From NCBI GenBank assembly GCA_017432545.1, contig JAFRJA010000158.1, positions 1 through 57,566 of the forward strand: a stretch of DNA of 57,566 bases. The letters are read 5' to 3'. The notes under the pieces were generated by a model. That model worked only from the letters and a program-made list of their open reading frames with translations. It made no database searches and was not told the origin of the DNA. Source of the stretch: Erysipelotrichaceae bacterium. GTDB taxonomy: Bacteria > Bacillota_I > Bacilli_A > Erysipelotrichales > Erysipelotrichaceae. Position numbers and translations under genes: made by a program. Within the stretch, counting starts at the first letter, position 1. Each line of letters starts with the position of its first letter. Shown piece after piece: positions 1 to 8,217 of this stretch.

Positions 1-2556
1 ATACTGATCAGCTGAGATCACGTCGTGACGATCAGTGAACGGTTCTTCAATGATATTGCACTTACGGGCAACGGCGATCGCATCAAAGATCTTCGGAGGT
101 TTTAATTCATCCGAGAACGGCTTGATATTATCACAGAGGTCAGCGATTTTGTTTGTATTGGCTATGACCAGATCATAAACAAGTTTTTCATCATTCAGCC
201 AGCTGAAAGCTTCCAGCATCTCTTTCGTATTGAGATAGCGCTGATCAGGGGTGACCTGTTTAGCACGTTTTTCTTTATCAAAGATATACAGCGGATGATG
301 AGCTCCGCCGATCGCCTGGGCATTGATGTAGACATCTCTTAAGATCTTCTCATCTTTTCTGACATAATGGACATCACCCGTCGCTACTACGATCTTGTTC
401 TGTTTAAGTCCTTCAAAAATGATATCTCTGAGGTACTGTTTCAGCCTCTCTTTATCGAATAACTGTCGATCTTCATAAAGGAAACGATAGTTTTCCAACG
501 GCTGTACCTCGATATAGTCATAGAAAGAAATCACATCGGCGAGTTCTTTTTTGGATCTTGTTGAGGCGATCTCAAAGACTTCACCATTTAAACAGGCAGA
601 ACCGATCAGAAGGTTCTTCCGGTATTTATTTAAAGTCTCTTTAAAGATACGCGGTTCCGCGATGAATTCCGAATTTGTATCCTTAGTGTTGGCCTTTCCG
701 AAAACGGCCAAGGTGTCCGTATTGGAAATGGATATGAGTTTAAACAGATCTTTCAGACCGCCTTTATTCTTACAGAGGACGGTAGTATGAAAAGCTCTGT
801 TTTTGACGAAAGCTTCATCATCCTGGAAGTTCTTCAGATCATTTAAAGTAATGACATTCTCTTTCGCCAGATCCTTCAACATGAAGTTAAACACCTGGGA
901 AAGCACATCCGCATCATAATCGGCTCGGTGCGCTACTTCTTCATCATAAGGAATGTTGTAGGCACGGCACATGTTGCCTAATCGGTAGGAACGCCTGTTC
1001 TTTAATAACGAACGGGAAAGATCAAGCGTATCGATGACCGGATTCATTAAAGGAGGTAAACCAATACGTTCTAACTCAGAATTAAGGAAACCATAGTCAA
1101 AAGAAGCGTTATGCGCAACTAAGACTCTGTCTTTGATGAAATCAAGGATCTCATCCTTGGCTTCTTTAAACGCTTTGGCATCTCTTAAAAGATCATCAGT
1201 GATATGTGTGAGATTCTTGATATTGTTGGAAAGCTCGATCGGCGGTTTGATTAAGACATCTTTTTTCTCAACGACCGTGCCCTTTCTCATCAAAACGGCA
1301 CCGAATTCGATGATGTGATCATATTCGGTGGAAAGACCGGTCGTTTCAAGGTCAAAAACGATATATTCACAATCACTCAGTTTATTATCATTGCTGTTAT
1401 AGACGATCTGTAACTCCGGAGAGACCATATTCATCTCACAGCCATAAAGGACTTTGAAATCAGGCTTGTTATCACCTGCCGCCTTCATTATGCCTTTATA
1501 GGCAGTCTGCGCTTCATGGAAGCCCTGTAAGCACAGATGATCGGTGATCGCCAAAGCTCTGTGGCCCATTTCATAGGCGGCTTTAACTACTTCAGTTGGT
1601 GAAGAGACACCATCCATTTCCGAAAGTTTGGTATGGATATGCAGTTCAACACGTTTCTCTTGCGCATCATCGATCAGCTTATCCGGCTTATCGATGAATT
1701 CGATCTGATCAGGTTCAAACAGATAATCATTGGTGAAAGTATCAAAACGGTAATTGCCATAGAAAATGGCACTCTTGCCTTCTTTGTTTTCTTTTAAGGC
1801 TTCTTTGGTGAACCTTTTGTTTTCAACGAATTTGACGATGACCGCATTGGATTCATCTTTAACATAGACCGTCTGGATCGTAAAACCGTTCTTGGTGGTC
1901 CTTTCATCGACTTTGAAGATCTCGCCGGTGAATTTGATGTTCTGCATGTTATCCATCATTTCATCGATCTTTACCTGCGTATATTCTTTATTGTTTTTAC
2001 GATAATAAGGTTTATCGTTATTCGGTTTATACTCTTCTTTTCTGACTGGCTTGTGGACCTGAGGCAGAGCCTCTTTTTCTTCAACGACTGAAGAAGAATT
2101 ATCAGCCTGTTTATAAATTAAAGAGATATCTTTACGATAACCCAGATCATAGAAAAACAGTTTCAGTTCATCAAGAAGATCGAGGTCATTTTCATAGGCA
2201 TCCTTATCATCATAGGATAATTCAAAACCCTTATCACTTATGACGGGGACGCAATTGTGAAAACCGGGATTGTTTTTGCGATACTCATCAAGATAGAGAT
2301 TGATCTCTCTGATCGGCAGATCTTGATCTGCCGCTTTGATATATAGTTTCAGATTGGCGAAACCCAGTGAGTGGAAATAATCCATGATGTCGTTATAGAT
2401 CGAATAAGGAAGCACACAGTTGTTTTCGGCTTTGATGATGACAAAATCAGCCTGTTTGCGATATAGGACGTCTCTGATCCTGAAGTCACTTAAAACAGCG
2501 GCCTTATCCGCATTATAGTTATAACTGTCGATCAGATTCTGTATTTGAAAGTTCAT
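1..2556 (-). CDS. polC: DNA polymerase III PolC-type, N-terminal part (cut by window edge)
   Basis: Replicative DNA polymerase alpha subunit of Gram-positive type with built-in 3'-5' proofreading. The frame is open from the ATG at 2556 to base 1 (852 codons), about 60 percent of a usual 1430-residue PolC. Visible in order: an N-terminal domain, a lysine/asparagine-rich linker, an OB-like domain near residues 205-290, the start of the PHP domain near 300 (HIHTKLSEMDG, then ITDHLCLQGF), and the inserted DEDDh exonuclease from about 400 (FDLETTGL; HNASFDYGFLN; HRADYDADVL). The second half of PHP resumes near residue 570. The polymerase palm, zinc finger and HhH parts lie beyond the window. Its ATG overlaps the rnc stop by 4 nt (ATGA), so the two are probably translationally coupled. 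Confidence 0.95.
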   Translation of the reverse strand, partial: MNFQIQNLIDSYNYNADKAAVLSDFRIRDVLYRKQADFVIIKAENNCVLPYSIYNDIMDYFHSLGFANLKLYIKAADQDLPIREINLYLDEYRKNNPGFHNCVPVISDKGFELSYDDKDAYENDLDLLDELKLFFYDLGYRKDISLIYKQADNSSSVVEEKEALPQVHKPVRKEEYKPNNDKPYYRKNNKEYTQVKIDEMMDNMQNIKFTGEIFKVDERTTKNGFTIQTVYVKDESNAVIVKFVENKRFTKEALKENKEGKSAIFYGNYRFDTFTNDYLFEPDQIEFIDKPDKLIDDAQEKRVELHIHTKLSEMDGVSSPTEVVKAAYEMGHRALAITDHLCLQGFHEAQTAYKGIMKAAGDNKPDFKVLYGCEMNMVSPELQIVYNSNDNKLSDCEYIVFDLETTGLSTEYDHIIEFGAVLMRKGTVVEKKDVLIKPPIELSNNIKNLTHITDDLLRDAKAFKEAKDEILDFIKDRVLVAHNASFDYGFLNSELERIGLPPLMNPVIDTLDLSRSLLKNRRSYRLGNMCRAYNIPYDEEVAHRADYDADVLSQVFNFMLKDLAKENVITLNDLKNFQDDEAFVKNRAFHTTVLCKNKGGLKDLFKLISISNTDTLAVFGKANTKDTNSEFIAEPRIFKETLNKYRKNLLIGSACLNGEVFEIASTRSKKELADVISFYDYIEVQPLENYRFLYEDRQLFDKERLKQYLRDIIFEGLKQNKIVVATGDVHYVRKDEKILRDVYINAQAIGGAHHPLYIFDKEKRAKQVTPDQRYLNTKEMLEAFSWLNDEKLVYDLVIANTNKIADLCDNIKPFSDELKPPKIFDAIAVARKCNIIEEPFTDRHDVISADQY

Positions 2557-3233
2557 ATTTGAGCTAATTTCTGTAAAGCATCTTTAGCCGCATTCTTCTG
2601 AGCCTGTTTCTTGGAAGAAGCTCTTCCATAGCCATAAGTCAGACCATCGATCTTGACGGCGACTAAAAACATCGGGTTATTGTTCGGGCCTTCAACGGAA
2701 AGCGTCTCATAGACGATCGATTTCCTTGAGTCAGCCTGCACATATTCCTGCAGTTTGGTCTTATAGTCAAAAGTATGTTCATCGATCTGGGCAATATGTT
2801 CATCCATCAGTTCATCAAGCAGCTTATATGCTGTTTTCTGTCCCTGATCGAGATAGATGGCCCCGATAAAAGCTTCAAACATATCGGAAATGACCGAATC
2901 ACGATTCCTTCCCCCGGTCTTTTCTTCACCGATTCCGAGTTTCAGATAATCATTCAGATGATTTTCCCTGACGATCTGTGCCAAAGCCTTCTCGGAAACA
3001 AGATTTGAACGTCTTGTCGACATGAGACCTTCCGGAAGCGGCGGATCGATGGCGTATAATCTTTCCGCCGAAAAGATCTGTAAGACTGCATCGCCCACAA
3101 ACTCCAGACGTTCATTATCACCACAGCCCTCTTTGTGTTCATTCACAAAGGAAGAATGCGTAAAAGCCTGTTCGATCAGGGCTTTGTTTTTATAGGGGAT
3201 TTCGTGTTCATCCAGGAAATCAAAAATATCCAT
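2553..3233 (-). CDS. rnc: Ribonuclease III
   Basis: Endonuclease that cuts double-stranded RNA in rRNA and mRNA processing. The 226 residues fit the family length. The RNase III signature NERLEFVGDAV is near residues 40-50, the second acidic patch DMFEAFIGAIYLD near 115-128, and a C-terminal double-stranded RNA-binding domain covers roughly 155-224 (ending SSKKQAQKNAAKDAL). The gene lies 18 nt downstream of recG and overlaps polC. The ATG at 3233 has no close Shine-Dalgarno sequence; a TATAAT nine bases upstream could give a very short leader. Confidence 0.96.
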   Translation of the reverse strand: MDIFDFLDEHEIPYKNKALIEQAFTHSSFVNEHKEGCGDNERLEFVGDAVLQIFSAERLYAIDPPLPEGLMSTRRSNLVSEKALAQIVRENHLNDYLKLGIGEEKTGGRNRDSVISDMFEAFIGAIYLDQGQKTAYKLLDELMDEHIAQIDEHTFDYKTKLQEYVQADSRKSIVYETLSVEGPNNNPMFLVAVKIDGLTYGYGRASSKKQAQKNAAKDALQKLAQI

Positions 3234-3251
3234 AACAGTATCATTATACCT

Positions 3252-5237
3252 CTAGCCGATCACATTTTCTGAAGAGAGTTTCATCACATAATCAAGGTAT
3301 CGTTTATATTCCGGATTATCACTTTCAGAAGTAATGATCTTCACATCCTGTCGGGCAGCATCAATGAATTTTGTGTCCTCGATCAGATTGCCCAAGACAA
3401 AAGCCGGTAAGCCGCTTTGTCTGGTTCCCAAAATATCACCAGGCCCTCTGATCTTGAGATCTTCATAGGAAATCGCAAAGCCATCATTACTTTTGCAGAG
3501 TATATCCAGACGCTTCAGGACATTCTCATCATTTGAATCAGTCAGAAGATAACACGTACCTTCTTCAGATGATCTCTGTACTCTTCCTCTTAACTGGTGA
3601 AGCTGTGATAAACCGAAACGATCCGCATCATATATGATCATCATCGTCGCATTCTTCACATTGACACCGACTTCAACGACTGTTGTGGAGATAAGGACCT
3701 GGACTTTATTTTTATTGAAATCTTCCATGATCGCCTGTTTTTCTTCCGTATCGAGTTTTCCATGTAACAAGGCGACCTCATATGGCTGTAAACGCTCTTT
3801 TAAGGCCTTGTAGAGGCCGGAAACATCTTTCGCCTTATAATTATCGGATTTCTCGATCGCCGCCGCTATGACGTAGATCTGCCTTCCTTCTTCAAGCTTT
3901 TTAAAGATATCAGGTAATATATCAACGATCGAATTCTTTCGGATCAGATAGGTCTTACAACCCTTCCTGCCCGCTGGCAGACTGGCGATACTTGAAACAT
4001 CCATATCTCCATACAAAGAAGAAGCCAAAGTTCTTGGGATCGGGGTAGCTGACATCAGAACGAAATCACAGGATTCCCCTTTACTTCTTAAAGCCTGACG
4101 CTGTCTGACCCCGAAACGATGCTGTTCATCTGCAATGACCAGACCCAGTTTTTCATATTCTGCATCTTCTGAAAACAAGGCATGAGTTCCAACTATCACA
4201 TCAGCTTCCCCATTCTTGATCAACTGTTTAGCGGCCTTTTCATTATCCATCGCGCTGTACAAAACACTTACTCTTACCCCAAAAGGTTCAAGCTGTTTTT
4301 TCAATGATTCATAGTGCTGTCTGGCTAAGATCTCAGTCGGCGCCATCAGAGCACCCTGATAACCGGAAAGATAATTGGCATACAAAGCGATCATCGCTAC
4401 CGCCGTCTTACCAGAACCTACTTCACCTTGCACAAGTCGATACATGATCTTGGAAGAATGCAAATCCTTAAGTATCTCATCAACAGCTTGTTTCTGATCA
4501 ACAGTAAGATCGAATTCAAACGAGTTTATAAATTCTTTTACCTTGTCATCATTAAAGGTTTTAGACTCTTTACTCTGCAGCTGATTCTCACCTTTTAAGA
4601 TATCCATAGCAGTATAGAATCTTAAAAACTCATCATATTTCAGCCGGCTTAAAGCTTTGGATAAATTCTTCTTGGAATCTGGATTATGGATCTGGTATAT
4701 AGCTGTCTTATAATCGATCAGCTGATGTTTCTCTTTGAGATCCGAAGGCAAAATATCAGTGATCTGAGACTCACATTTTTCATAAGTATATGCGATGATC
4801 TTACGTATATCATTCTGGGATATTCCTTCCTTTAAAGGATAGATAGGAATGATCGTACCGCTGATATCTTTGAGATAGTAATTAGAAGCCGTAACTTTAT
4901 TATTCCCATCATAGCGGCCGATGATCGTCACAATTTCATTCATCTTCAGATTCTTGATCCAGGGACGATTAAAGATGGTTACAGATAGAATTTCATCATC
5001 ATAAAGGATCTTGAATTTGGTTGAAGAAAACCTTCCTTTTCGAAAGGTACTGGGATAACTGACCAGTTCACCGACAAAACAGACCTGGCCACCAGCTCTG
5101 AAATCGGCATATGGTGTTTTTTCATTCAGTTCATAACGGAAAGGATAATATGAAAGGATATAATCAGAATTTTTCAGCTCAAGTCTTTCACATATCTCTT
5201 TTCTTCGGGGAGTAAGTTTGAGTTCACTCAAGTCCAT
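3252..5237 (-). CDS. recG: ATP-dependent DNA helicase RecG
   Basis: Branch-migrating helicase that remodels stalled forks and Holliday junctions. The protein is about 661 residues from the ATG at 5237; an in-frame TTG at 5255 would add six residues, but neither start has a clear Shine-Dalgarno sequence. The N-terminal wedge/OB domain covers roughly 50-150. Helicase motifs follow: Walker A VQGEVGSGKTAVA near 275, motif II as DEQH (ADEQHRFGVRQR), motif III MSATPIPRTLA, and the RecG-specific C-terminal segment with QLRGRVQRSSEEG and RGPGDILGTRQSG. It heads a recG-rnc-polC run and is divergent from tRNA-Leu. Confidence 0.96.
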   Translation of the reverse strand: MDLSELKLTPRRKEICERLELKNSDYILSYYPFRYELNEKTPYADFRAGGQVCFVGELVSYPSTFRKGRFSSTKFKILYDDEILSVTIFNRPWIKNLKMNEIVTIIGRYDGNNKVTASNYYLKDISGTIIPIYPLKEGISQNDIRKIIAYTYEKCESQITDILPSDLKEKHQLIDYKTAIYQIHNPDSKKNLSKALSRLKYDEFLRFYTAMDILKGENQLQSKESKTFNDDKVKEFINSFEFDLTVDQKQAVDEILKDLHSSKIMYRLVQGEVGSGKTAVAMIALYANYLSGYQGALMAPTEILARQHYESLKKQLEPFGVRVSVLYSAMDNEKAAKQLIKNGEADVIVGTHALFSEDAEYEKLGLVIADEQHRFGVRQRQALRSKGESCDFVLMSATPIPRTLASSLYGDMDVSSIASLPAGRKGCKTYLIRKNSIVDILPDIFKKLEEGRQIYVIAAAIEKSDNYKAKDVSGLYKALKERLQPYEVALLHGKLDTEEKQAIMEDFNKNKVQVLISTTVVEVGVNVKNATMMIIYDADRFGLSQLHQLRGRVQRSSEEGTCYLLTDSNDENVLKRLDILCKSNDGFAISYEDLKIRGPGDILGTRQSGLPAFVLGNLIEDTKFIDAARQDVKIITSESDNPEYKRYLDYVMKLSSENVIG

Positions 5238-5248
5238 CAAAATATAGT

Positions 5249-5277
5249 TTATCAAAGAAAAGAATTTATGTTAAAAT
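5249..5277 (+). promoter_or_regulatory. Promoter of tRNA-Leu
   Basis: A TTATCA -35 hexamer (5249-5254), a 17-nt spacer and a TAAAAT -10 hexamer (5272-5277) preceded by TGT, which resembles an extended -10. The predicted start is a few bases before the tRNA 5' end at 5288. Inferred from spacing and hexamer match only. Confidence 0.55.
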
Positions 5278-5287
5278 AAGTGAGCAT

Positions 5288-5372
5288 CCCCGGATGGCGG
5301 AATTGGCAGACGCGCACGACTCAAAATCGTGTGGAGCAATCCATGTCGGTTCGACCCCGACTCTGGGGACCA
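5288..5372 (+). tRNA. tRNA-Leu (anticodon CAA)
   Basis: An 85-nt class II tRNA with encoded CCA. The acceptor CCCCGGA (5288-5294) pairs with TCTGGGG (5362-5368), followed by A and CCA. The D arm has GCG/CGC, and the anticodon stem CACGA/TCGTG encloses loop CTCAAAA, giving anticodon CAA for UUG codons. The long variable arm TGGA-GCAA-TCCA and the T arm GTCGG/CCGAC complete the fold. The long variable arm is expected for tRNA-Leu. It sits alone between recG and the accessory block, and its 3' end is partly duplicated in inverted orientation at 9606-9629. Confidence 0.97.
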
Positions 5373-5381
5373 GAGCATATG

Positions 5382-5410
5382 AAAAGTACGGGTAAGACCG
5401 TACTTTTTTA
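5382..5410 (+). terminator. Rho-independent terminator of tRNA-Leu
   Basis: Stem AAAAGTACGG (5382-5391), loop GTAAGA, return arm CCGTACTTTT (5398-5407), running into a T tract. A near copy of this stem accompanies the displaced tRNA fragment at 9576-9599. Confidence 0.85.
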
Positions 5411-5439
5411 TGTTTTATCAGTAGATAAACTGGAGATTA

Positions 5440-5625
5440 TTATTCTTCCTCATCAGATCCAGAGTCATCTGAATTATCCTCGTTACTAAAAGCAGTACCT
5501 AAGGCAACTCCAAGACACAAACCAACAGGTAACCACAAACCTATATTGTTTGTTGCTGCTCCAATTGCGGTACCTATGCATAAGCCAATGGCTAATCCAG
5601 TTCCGCTGTTCTTTCCAATTTTCAT
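5440..5625 (-). CDS. Glycine-zipper membrane mini-protein
   Basis: A 61-residue protein of unknown role. It has two hydrophobic stretches rich in spaced small residues (GTGLAIGLCIGTAIGAAT; LPVGLCLGVALGTAF) and a highly acidic tail (DDSGSDEEE). This is typical of glycine-zipper proteins that form helical hairpins in membranes. The ATG at 5625 is chosen because GGAGGG (complement of 5634-5639) lies at good spacing; an upstream in-frame ATG at 5649 lacks this. The first gene after tRNA-Leu, it is separated from its neighbours by about 100 nt. Confidence 0.6.
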   Translation of the reverse strand: MKIGKNSGTGLAIGLCIGTAIGAATNNIGLWLPVGLCLGVALGTAFSNEDNSDDSGSDEEE

Positions 5626-5725
5626 ATCTGCAACCCTCCGGCTTGTCATTCTCGTTAAATTATATCCTGCTGCTATACTCAGATGCTATCTCTTCAACTG
5701 ACAGGATACGTGAAAACCATGCTTT

Positions 5726-6160
5726 TTAATTAAGTTTCAATATGATCGATTTTTCCTTGAATCCGTATTTCTTATACAGATCGATCACATCATTTCCATA
5801 TACAACCTTTACTTCAATATCATCTATCTTTAGTTCTTTAAATCTGTTTAATGCCCAATCCATCAAGGATTTGCCATAGCCTTTTCCTCTCTCCTGTTCC
5901 AATACGGAAAGAAAATCGAGATTTCCTTTGGTACCATCGATGCTGATCTTGCAGAAACCTATGACTTTTCCATCGTTTTCAACTACGGCAATAAACGCCT
6001 TGCCTTCATTCATTTCTTTCTGAAACTCTTTAATTAGATGTTCAGAGGATCTGGTTGGATAAAGACCTTTAAAATAGACTGAAACTTCATTATGATGTTC
6101 AGCTAAAGATTCCAGACATTCATATAGTTTATTGACTTCTTCAGATCTGATTTCTCTCAT
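5726..6160 (-). CDS. GNAT family N-acetyltransferase
   Basis: Probable acetyl-CoA-dependent N-acyltransferase with unknown substrate. The 144 residues carry the GNAT core: a beta-strand GKVIGFCKIS near 65-75, then motif A (ERGKGYGKSLMDWAL, near 90-105) matching the R/Q-x-x-G-x-G/A pyrophosphate loop, and a C-terminal LYKKYGFKEKS typical of the family. It starts at ATG 6160 and is followed 3' by the glycine-zipper gene. It is one of three GNAT genes within 3 kb of accessory DNA. Confidence 0.85.
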   Translation of the reverse strand: MREIRSEEVNKLYECLESLAEHHNEVSVYFKGLYPTRSSEHLIKEFQKEMNEGKAFIAVVENDGKVIGFCKISIDGTKGNLDFLSVLEQERGKGYGKSLMDWALNRFKELKIDDIEVKVVYGNDVIDLYKKYGFKEKSIILKLN

Positions 6161-6181
6161 TTAGAAACTTTAACTCCCGCA

Positions 6182-6376
6182 TTATTCATGATTTTTGAAA
6201 GTGATGATAAAACCACCTTTGATCTGGCTGCTTGTAGCCATATAATCATAAGTCACCAGTTCCCAGCCTTCTTCAGCTCTCTGGTTCAATAATTCGTCAA
6301 GCTTTAAAGCGTCATCCTGATTAGCTTTATCAGACCAGAACTTAGTTCCGACTTTTAGTATCTCAGTTTTATACAT
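6182..6376 (-). CDS. DUF4177-like small protein
   Basis: A 64-residue protein resembling the DUF4177 family (small alpha/beta proteins of unknown function). The family-like core is LDELLNQRAEEGWELVTYDYM, where a helix is followed by a GWELV strand, then a final strand GGFIITFKN. The start has an AAAGGA-like sequence just upstream (complement near 6385). It sits between the XRE regulator and a GNAT gene on the same strand and may be read with them. The family assignment is from pattern memory. Confidence 0.6.
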   Translation of the reverse strand: MYKTEILKVGTKFWSDKANQDDALKLDELLNQRAEEGWELVTYDYMATSSQIKGGFIITFKNHE

Positions 6377-6406
6377 ATATTATTTTCCTTTCGTTGACCA
6401 TTAATT

Positions 6407-6613
6407 CTAGAAGTAGAATATTTCCTCAAATTTCTTATCTAAAGCGATGGAGAGGATATAAGCCAGCTTCGCACTTGGTTCATATTGCCCGGTCTCCAGA
6501 GAACTGATCGTATTGCGGGATACGCCTACCATATCAGCGAGCTCCTGTTGCGAGATATTCTTCTCTTTCCTGATCTCTTTAAGATTGTTTTTCAGAACAA
6601 GTTTCTGATTCAT
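6407..6613 (-). CDS. XRE-family transcriptional regulator
   Basis: A 68-residue DNA-binding protein that is a single helix-turn-helix domain (residues about 8-60: LKEIRKEKNISQQELADMVG followed by VSRNTISSLETGQYEPS). Its start codon directly abuts the stop of the membrane-protein gene at 6614, so the two are co-translated. Regulators of this compact type usually control their own operon, and two matching palindromes overlap the operon promoter at 6947-6998. Autorepression is inferred. Confidence 0.9.
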   Translation of the reverse strand: MNQKLVLKNNLKEIRKEKNISQQELADMVGVSRNTISSLETGQYEPSAKLAYILSIALDKKFEEIFYF

Positions 6614-6934
6614 CTAAAGAACTCCGAAATAAGATAATATAAGCATTAAAGTCAACAGTCCCCAGATAACAGATGTGAAAATAGAAAGTTTTCTTCTCTC
6701 CTCAAGTTTTATGGCTTTATAGCCAAACATCACACAGTTGAATAAGGTGATCAGTGAATAGAAAGCCGGATTTATTCCTTTGCCGGTCATGATCTCAAAA
6801 GTGTAATAAACAAAAGCCAGAATAACCATTGCCAGGGCTGCGATCTTGCAGGCATTGGCTTCAACCTGGATCGCATACATGTCTTTTCCTTTATTCTCAA
6901 GGCGACTGTTTTCCAAAATCTTTTCTTTTTCCAT
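6614..6934 (-). CDS. Small membrane protein paired with the XRE regulator
   Basis: About 106 residues from the ATG at 6934. AAGGAG (complement of 6941-6946) precedes this ATG by six bases; a TTG at 6952 is a poorer start. The N-terminus is charged (EKEKILENSRLENKGKD), followed by three or four membrane helices (AALAMVILAFVYYTF; FYSLITLFNCVMFGY; SIFTSVIWGLLTLMLILSYF). It resembles DUF6442-type proteins often encoded next to an XRE regulator, but that name is uncertain and the function is unknown. Confidence 0.7.
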   Translation of the reverse strand: MEKEKILENSRLENKGKDMYAIQVEANACKIAALAMVILAFVYYTFEIMTGKGINPAFYSLITLFNCVMFGYKAIKLEERRKLSIFTSVIWGLLTLMLILSYFGVL

Positions 6935-6946
6935 GTTGTTCTCCTT

Positions 6947-6998
6947 TGCCAAGTATACTTGTCATAAATAATATATCATTGCCAAGTTTACTTGTCAA
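6947..6998 (-). promoter_or_regulatory. Promoter with two palindromic operators of the membrane protein/XRE operon
   Basis: On the minus strand, TTGACA (6998-6993), a 17-nt spacer and TATATT (6975-6970) form a near-consensus sigma-A promoter. Two copies of the palindrome GACAAGT-N2-ACTTGGC flank the -10: one at 6980-6997 overlaps the -35 and spacer, the other at 6947-6964 lies between the start point and the Shine-Dalgarno. The core CAAGTATACTTG (6950-6961) is a perfect palindrome; the other differs by one base. They are probable operators for the co-encoded XRE protein. Confidence 0.75.
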
Positions 6999-7006
6999 CG
7001 GTTCTT

Positions 7007-7630
7007 TTATAAATTTTGCTCTGTCGCCTTTATAGCCCCCACGCAATGGATCTTTACGACAGGATTACTATCAGTTTCTGCTATCAGTTTAAGTTGTTCT
7101 ATATATGGTTTTACAAATTGAGGCCTGCGCTTTCCTAAAACACGGAAGATCTCCGGTGCTTCCATCCTGACCTTGTCATCTTGGTCATAAAGTAGTTTTT
7201 CAAACACCGGCATATGATCCTCATAGATATCCGGATTATTCGTTGCGATGTTTTCTGAGGACCAGATAAAACTCAAACGGACTTTTGGATCTTCATCTGA
7301 AGCAAAGCGGAACAGATCATTCCAGTATGGTTCGATCAGTTTATAATCCGCTCTGCCTATCCTCCCTAAGGCATTCAACGCACGTTCTCTTAACAAAGGT
7401 TCCTTACTATCAATAAACAAAGCAATTTTAGAAACTTTATCTTTTACTTCCAAAGGATAAACTAAGCCCATCTCTCCAAGCAACCATAAGGCCTTGGCCT
7501 GTATCTTAATCGATCCATGATCAAGAAGAGAAGAAGCGAAAGGAATATTATCTTTCCATTTCTTCTTGTCTTTTGTCAGTATTCCGAGATCTTTATAAAG
7601 TTCTTTTTCATTTAAAAATATATTAGTCAT
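7007..7630 (-). CDS. HEAT-repeat protein
   Basis: A 207-residue all-helical protein made of about four or five HEAT-type repeats (SIKIQAKALWLLGEMG; EPLLRERALNALGRIGRA; DPKVRLSFIWSSENIA; DDKVRMEAPEIFRVLGK; NPVVKIHCVGAIKA). Each repeat has the alternating pattern of two amphipathic helices. HEAT proteins are scaffolds for protein or nucleic acid binding, and no catalytic motif is visible. It ends just before the XRE operon promoter and follows a GNAT gene on the same strand. The specific role is unknown. Confidence 0.75.
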   Translation of the reverse strand: MTNIFLNEKELYKDLGILTKDKKKWKDNIPFASSLLDHGSIKIQAKALWLLGEMGLVYPLEVKDKVSKIALFIDSKEPLLRERALNALGRIGRADYKLIEPYWNDLFRFASDEDPKVRLSFIWSSENIATNNPDIYEDHMPVFEKLLYDQDDKVRMEAPEIFRVLGKRRPQFVKPYIEQLKLIAETDSNPVVKIHCVGAIKATEQNL

Positions 7631-7646
7631 ATTTCATCAGAAGAGA

Positions 7647-8216
7647 TCACTGTTTGCGGATCGTCCAGTAACCGTTGTAAGCATAATGGTCGTGGGTACC
7701 GATCAGAAAATGATCAGATTTAATAAACCCATATTTCTCAGCAGCAGCGATTCTCTCGATCGCATAATTTGGGATCTTGCTTATTATTTCCTCACAGTCA
7801 AACAGATCAAATGCCGGATAAACAAACAGATCAAATAAGGTAAGAATAACTTCTTTTTTCTCATAATCACTTCTTAAATCAATCCTGAGAACACCCTTGT
7901 TGTTAAAAGCGTCATCTGCTTGACGATGAAACATTTCGATTGTACCTACAGCATAATCAGATGATTTATCAATAATGGTCCATCTTACAAACTGCTTCTT
8001 ATCATAAGAATAGAGCCAGAAATCAATAGCCTTCTTCATTTTTGTTTCATCAGGATAATAGAAATTGTCTCCGTTACAGTTATCACTGTTAAAGAATGGA
8101 AGTGCATTTTTATCACTGTAGACTTTCAGCAGATCCTTTACATCCATCTCTTTTACAAAGCGAATAATGAAGTTTCCGTTTTCAAACTTCGGACAGCAAT
8201 CATATACATCGATCAT
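7647..8216 (-). CDS. GNAT-like acetyltransferase
   Basis: About 189 residues from the ATG at 8216, one nucleotide after the stop of the neighbouring GNAT and preceded by GGGGGT at suitable spacing. An open frame extends further upstream, but only inside the neighbour gene. The fold is suggested by an N-terminal FIIRFVKEMDVKDLLKVYSD, a YAVGTIEMFHR strand, an acceptor-arm segment, and a C-terminal RIAAAEKYGFIKSDHF. The usual Q/R-x-x-G-x-G loop is not recognisable, so the family is probable but divergent, and acetyl-CoA binding is doubtful. Confidence 0.65.
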   Translation of the reverse strand: MIDVYDCCPKFENGNFIIRFVKEMDVKDLLKVYSDKNALPFFNSDNCNGDNFYYPDETKMKKAIDFWLYSYDKKQFVRWTIIDKSSDYAVGTIEMFHRQADDAFNNKGVLRIDLRSDYEKKEVILTLFDLFVYPAFDLFDCEEIISKIPNYAIERIAAAEKYGFIKSDHFLIGTHDHYAYNGYWTIRKQ

Positions 8217-8217
8217 T

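Noticed and set aside
551..1318. Short plus-strand frames inside polC
   Set aside because: They lie opposite a clear PolC reading frame and encode no recognisable protein.
5280..5489. Open frame of 69 codons over tRNA-Leu
   Set aside because: It runs through the tRNA and terminator and has no ribosome binding site; it is a by-product of the RNA gene.
6947..6998. The paired palindromes as a CRISPR or transposon end
   Set aside because: Only two short copies are present, placed exactly over a promoter next to an XRE gene; operators explain them better.
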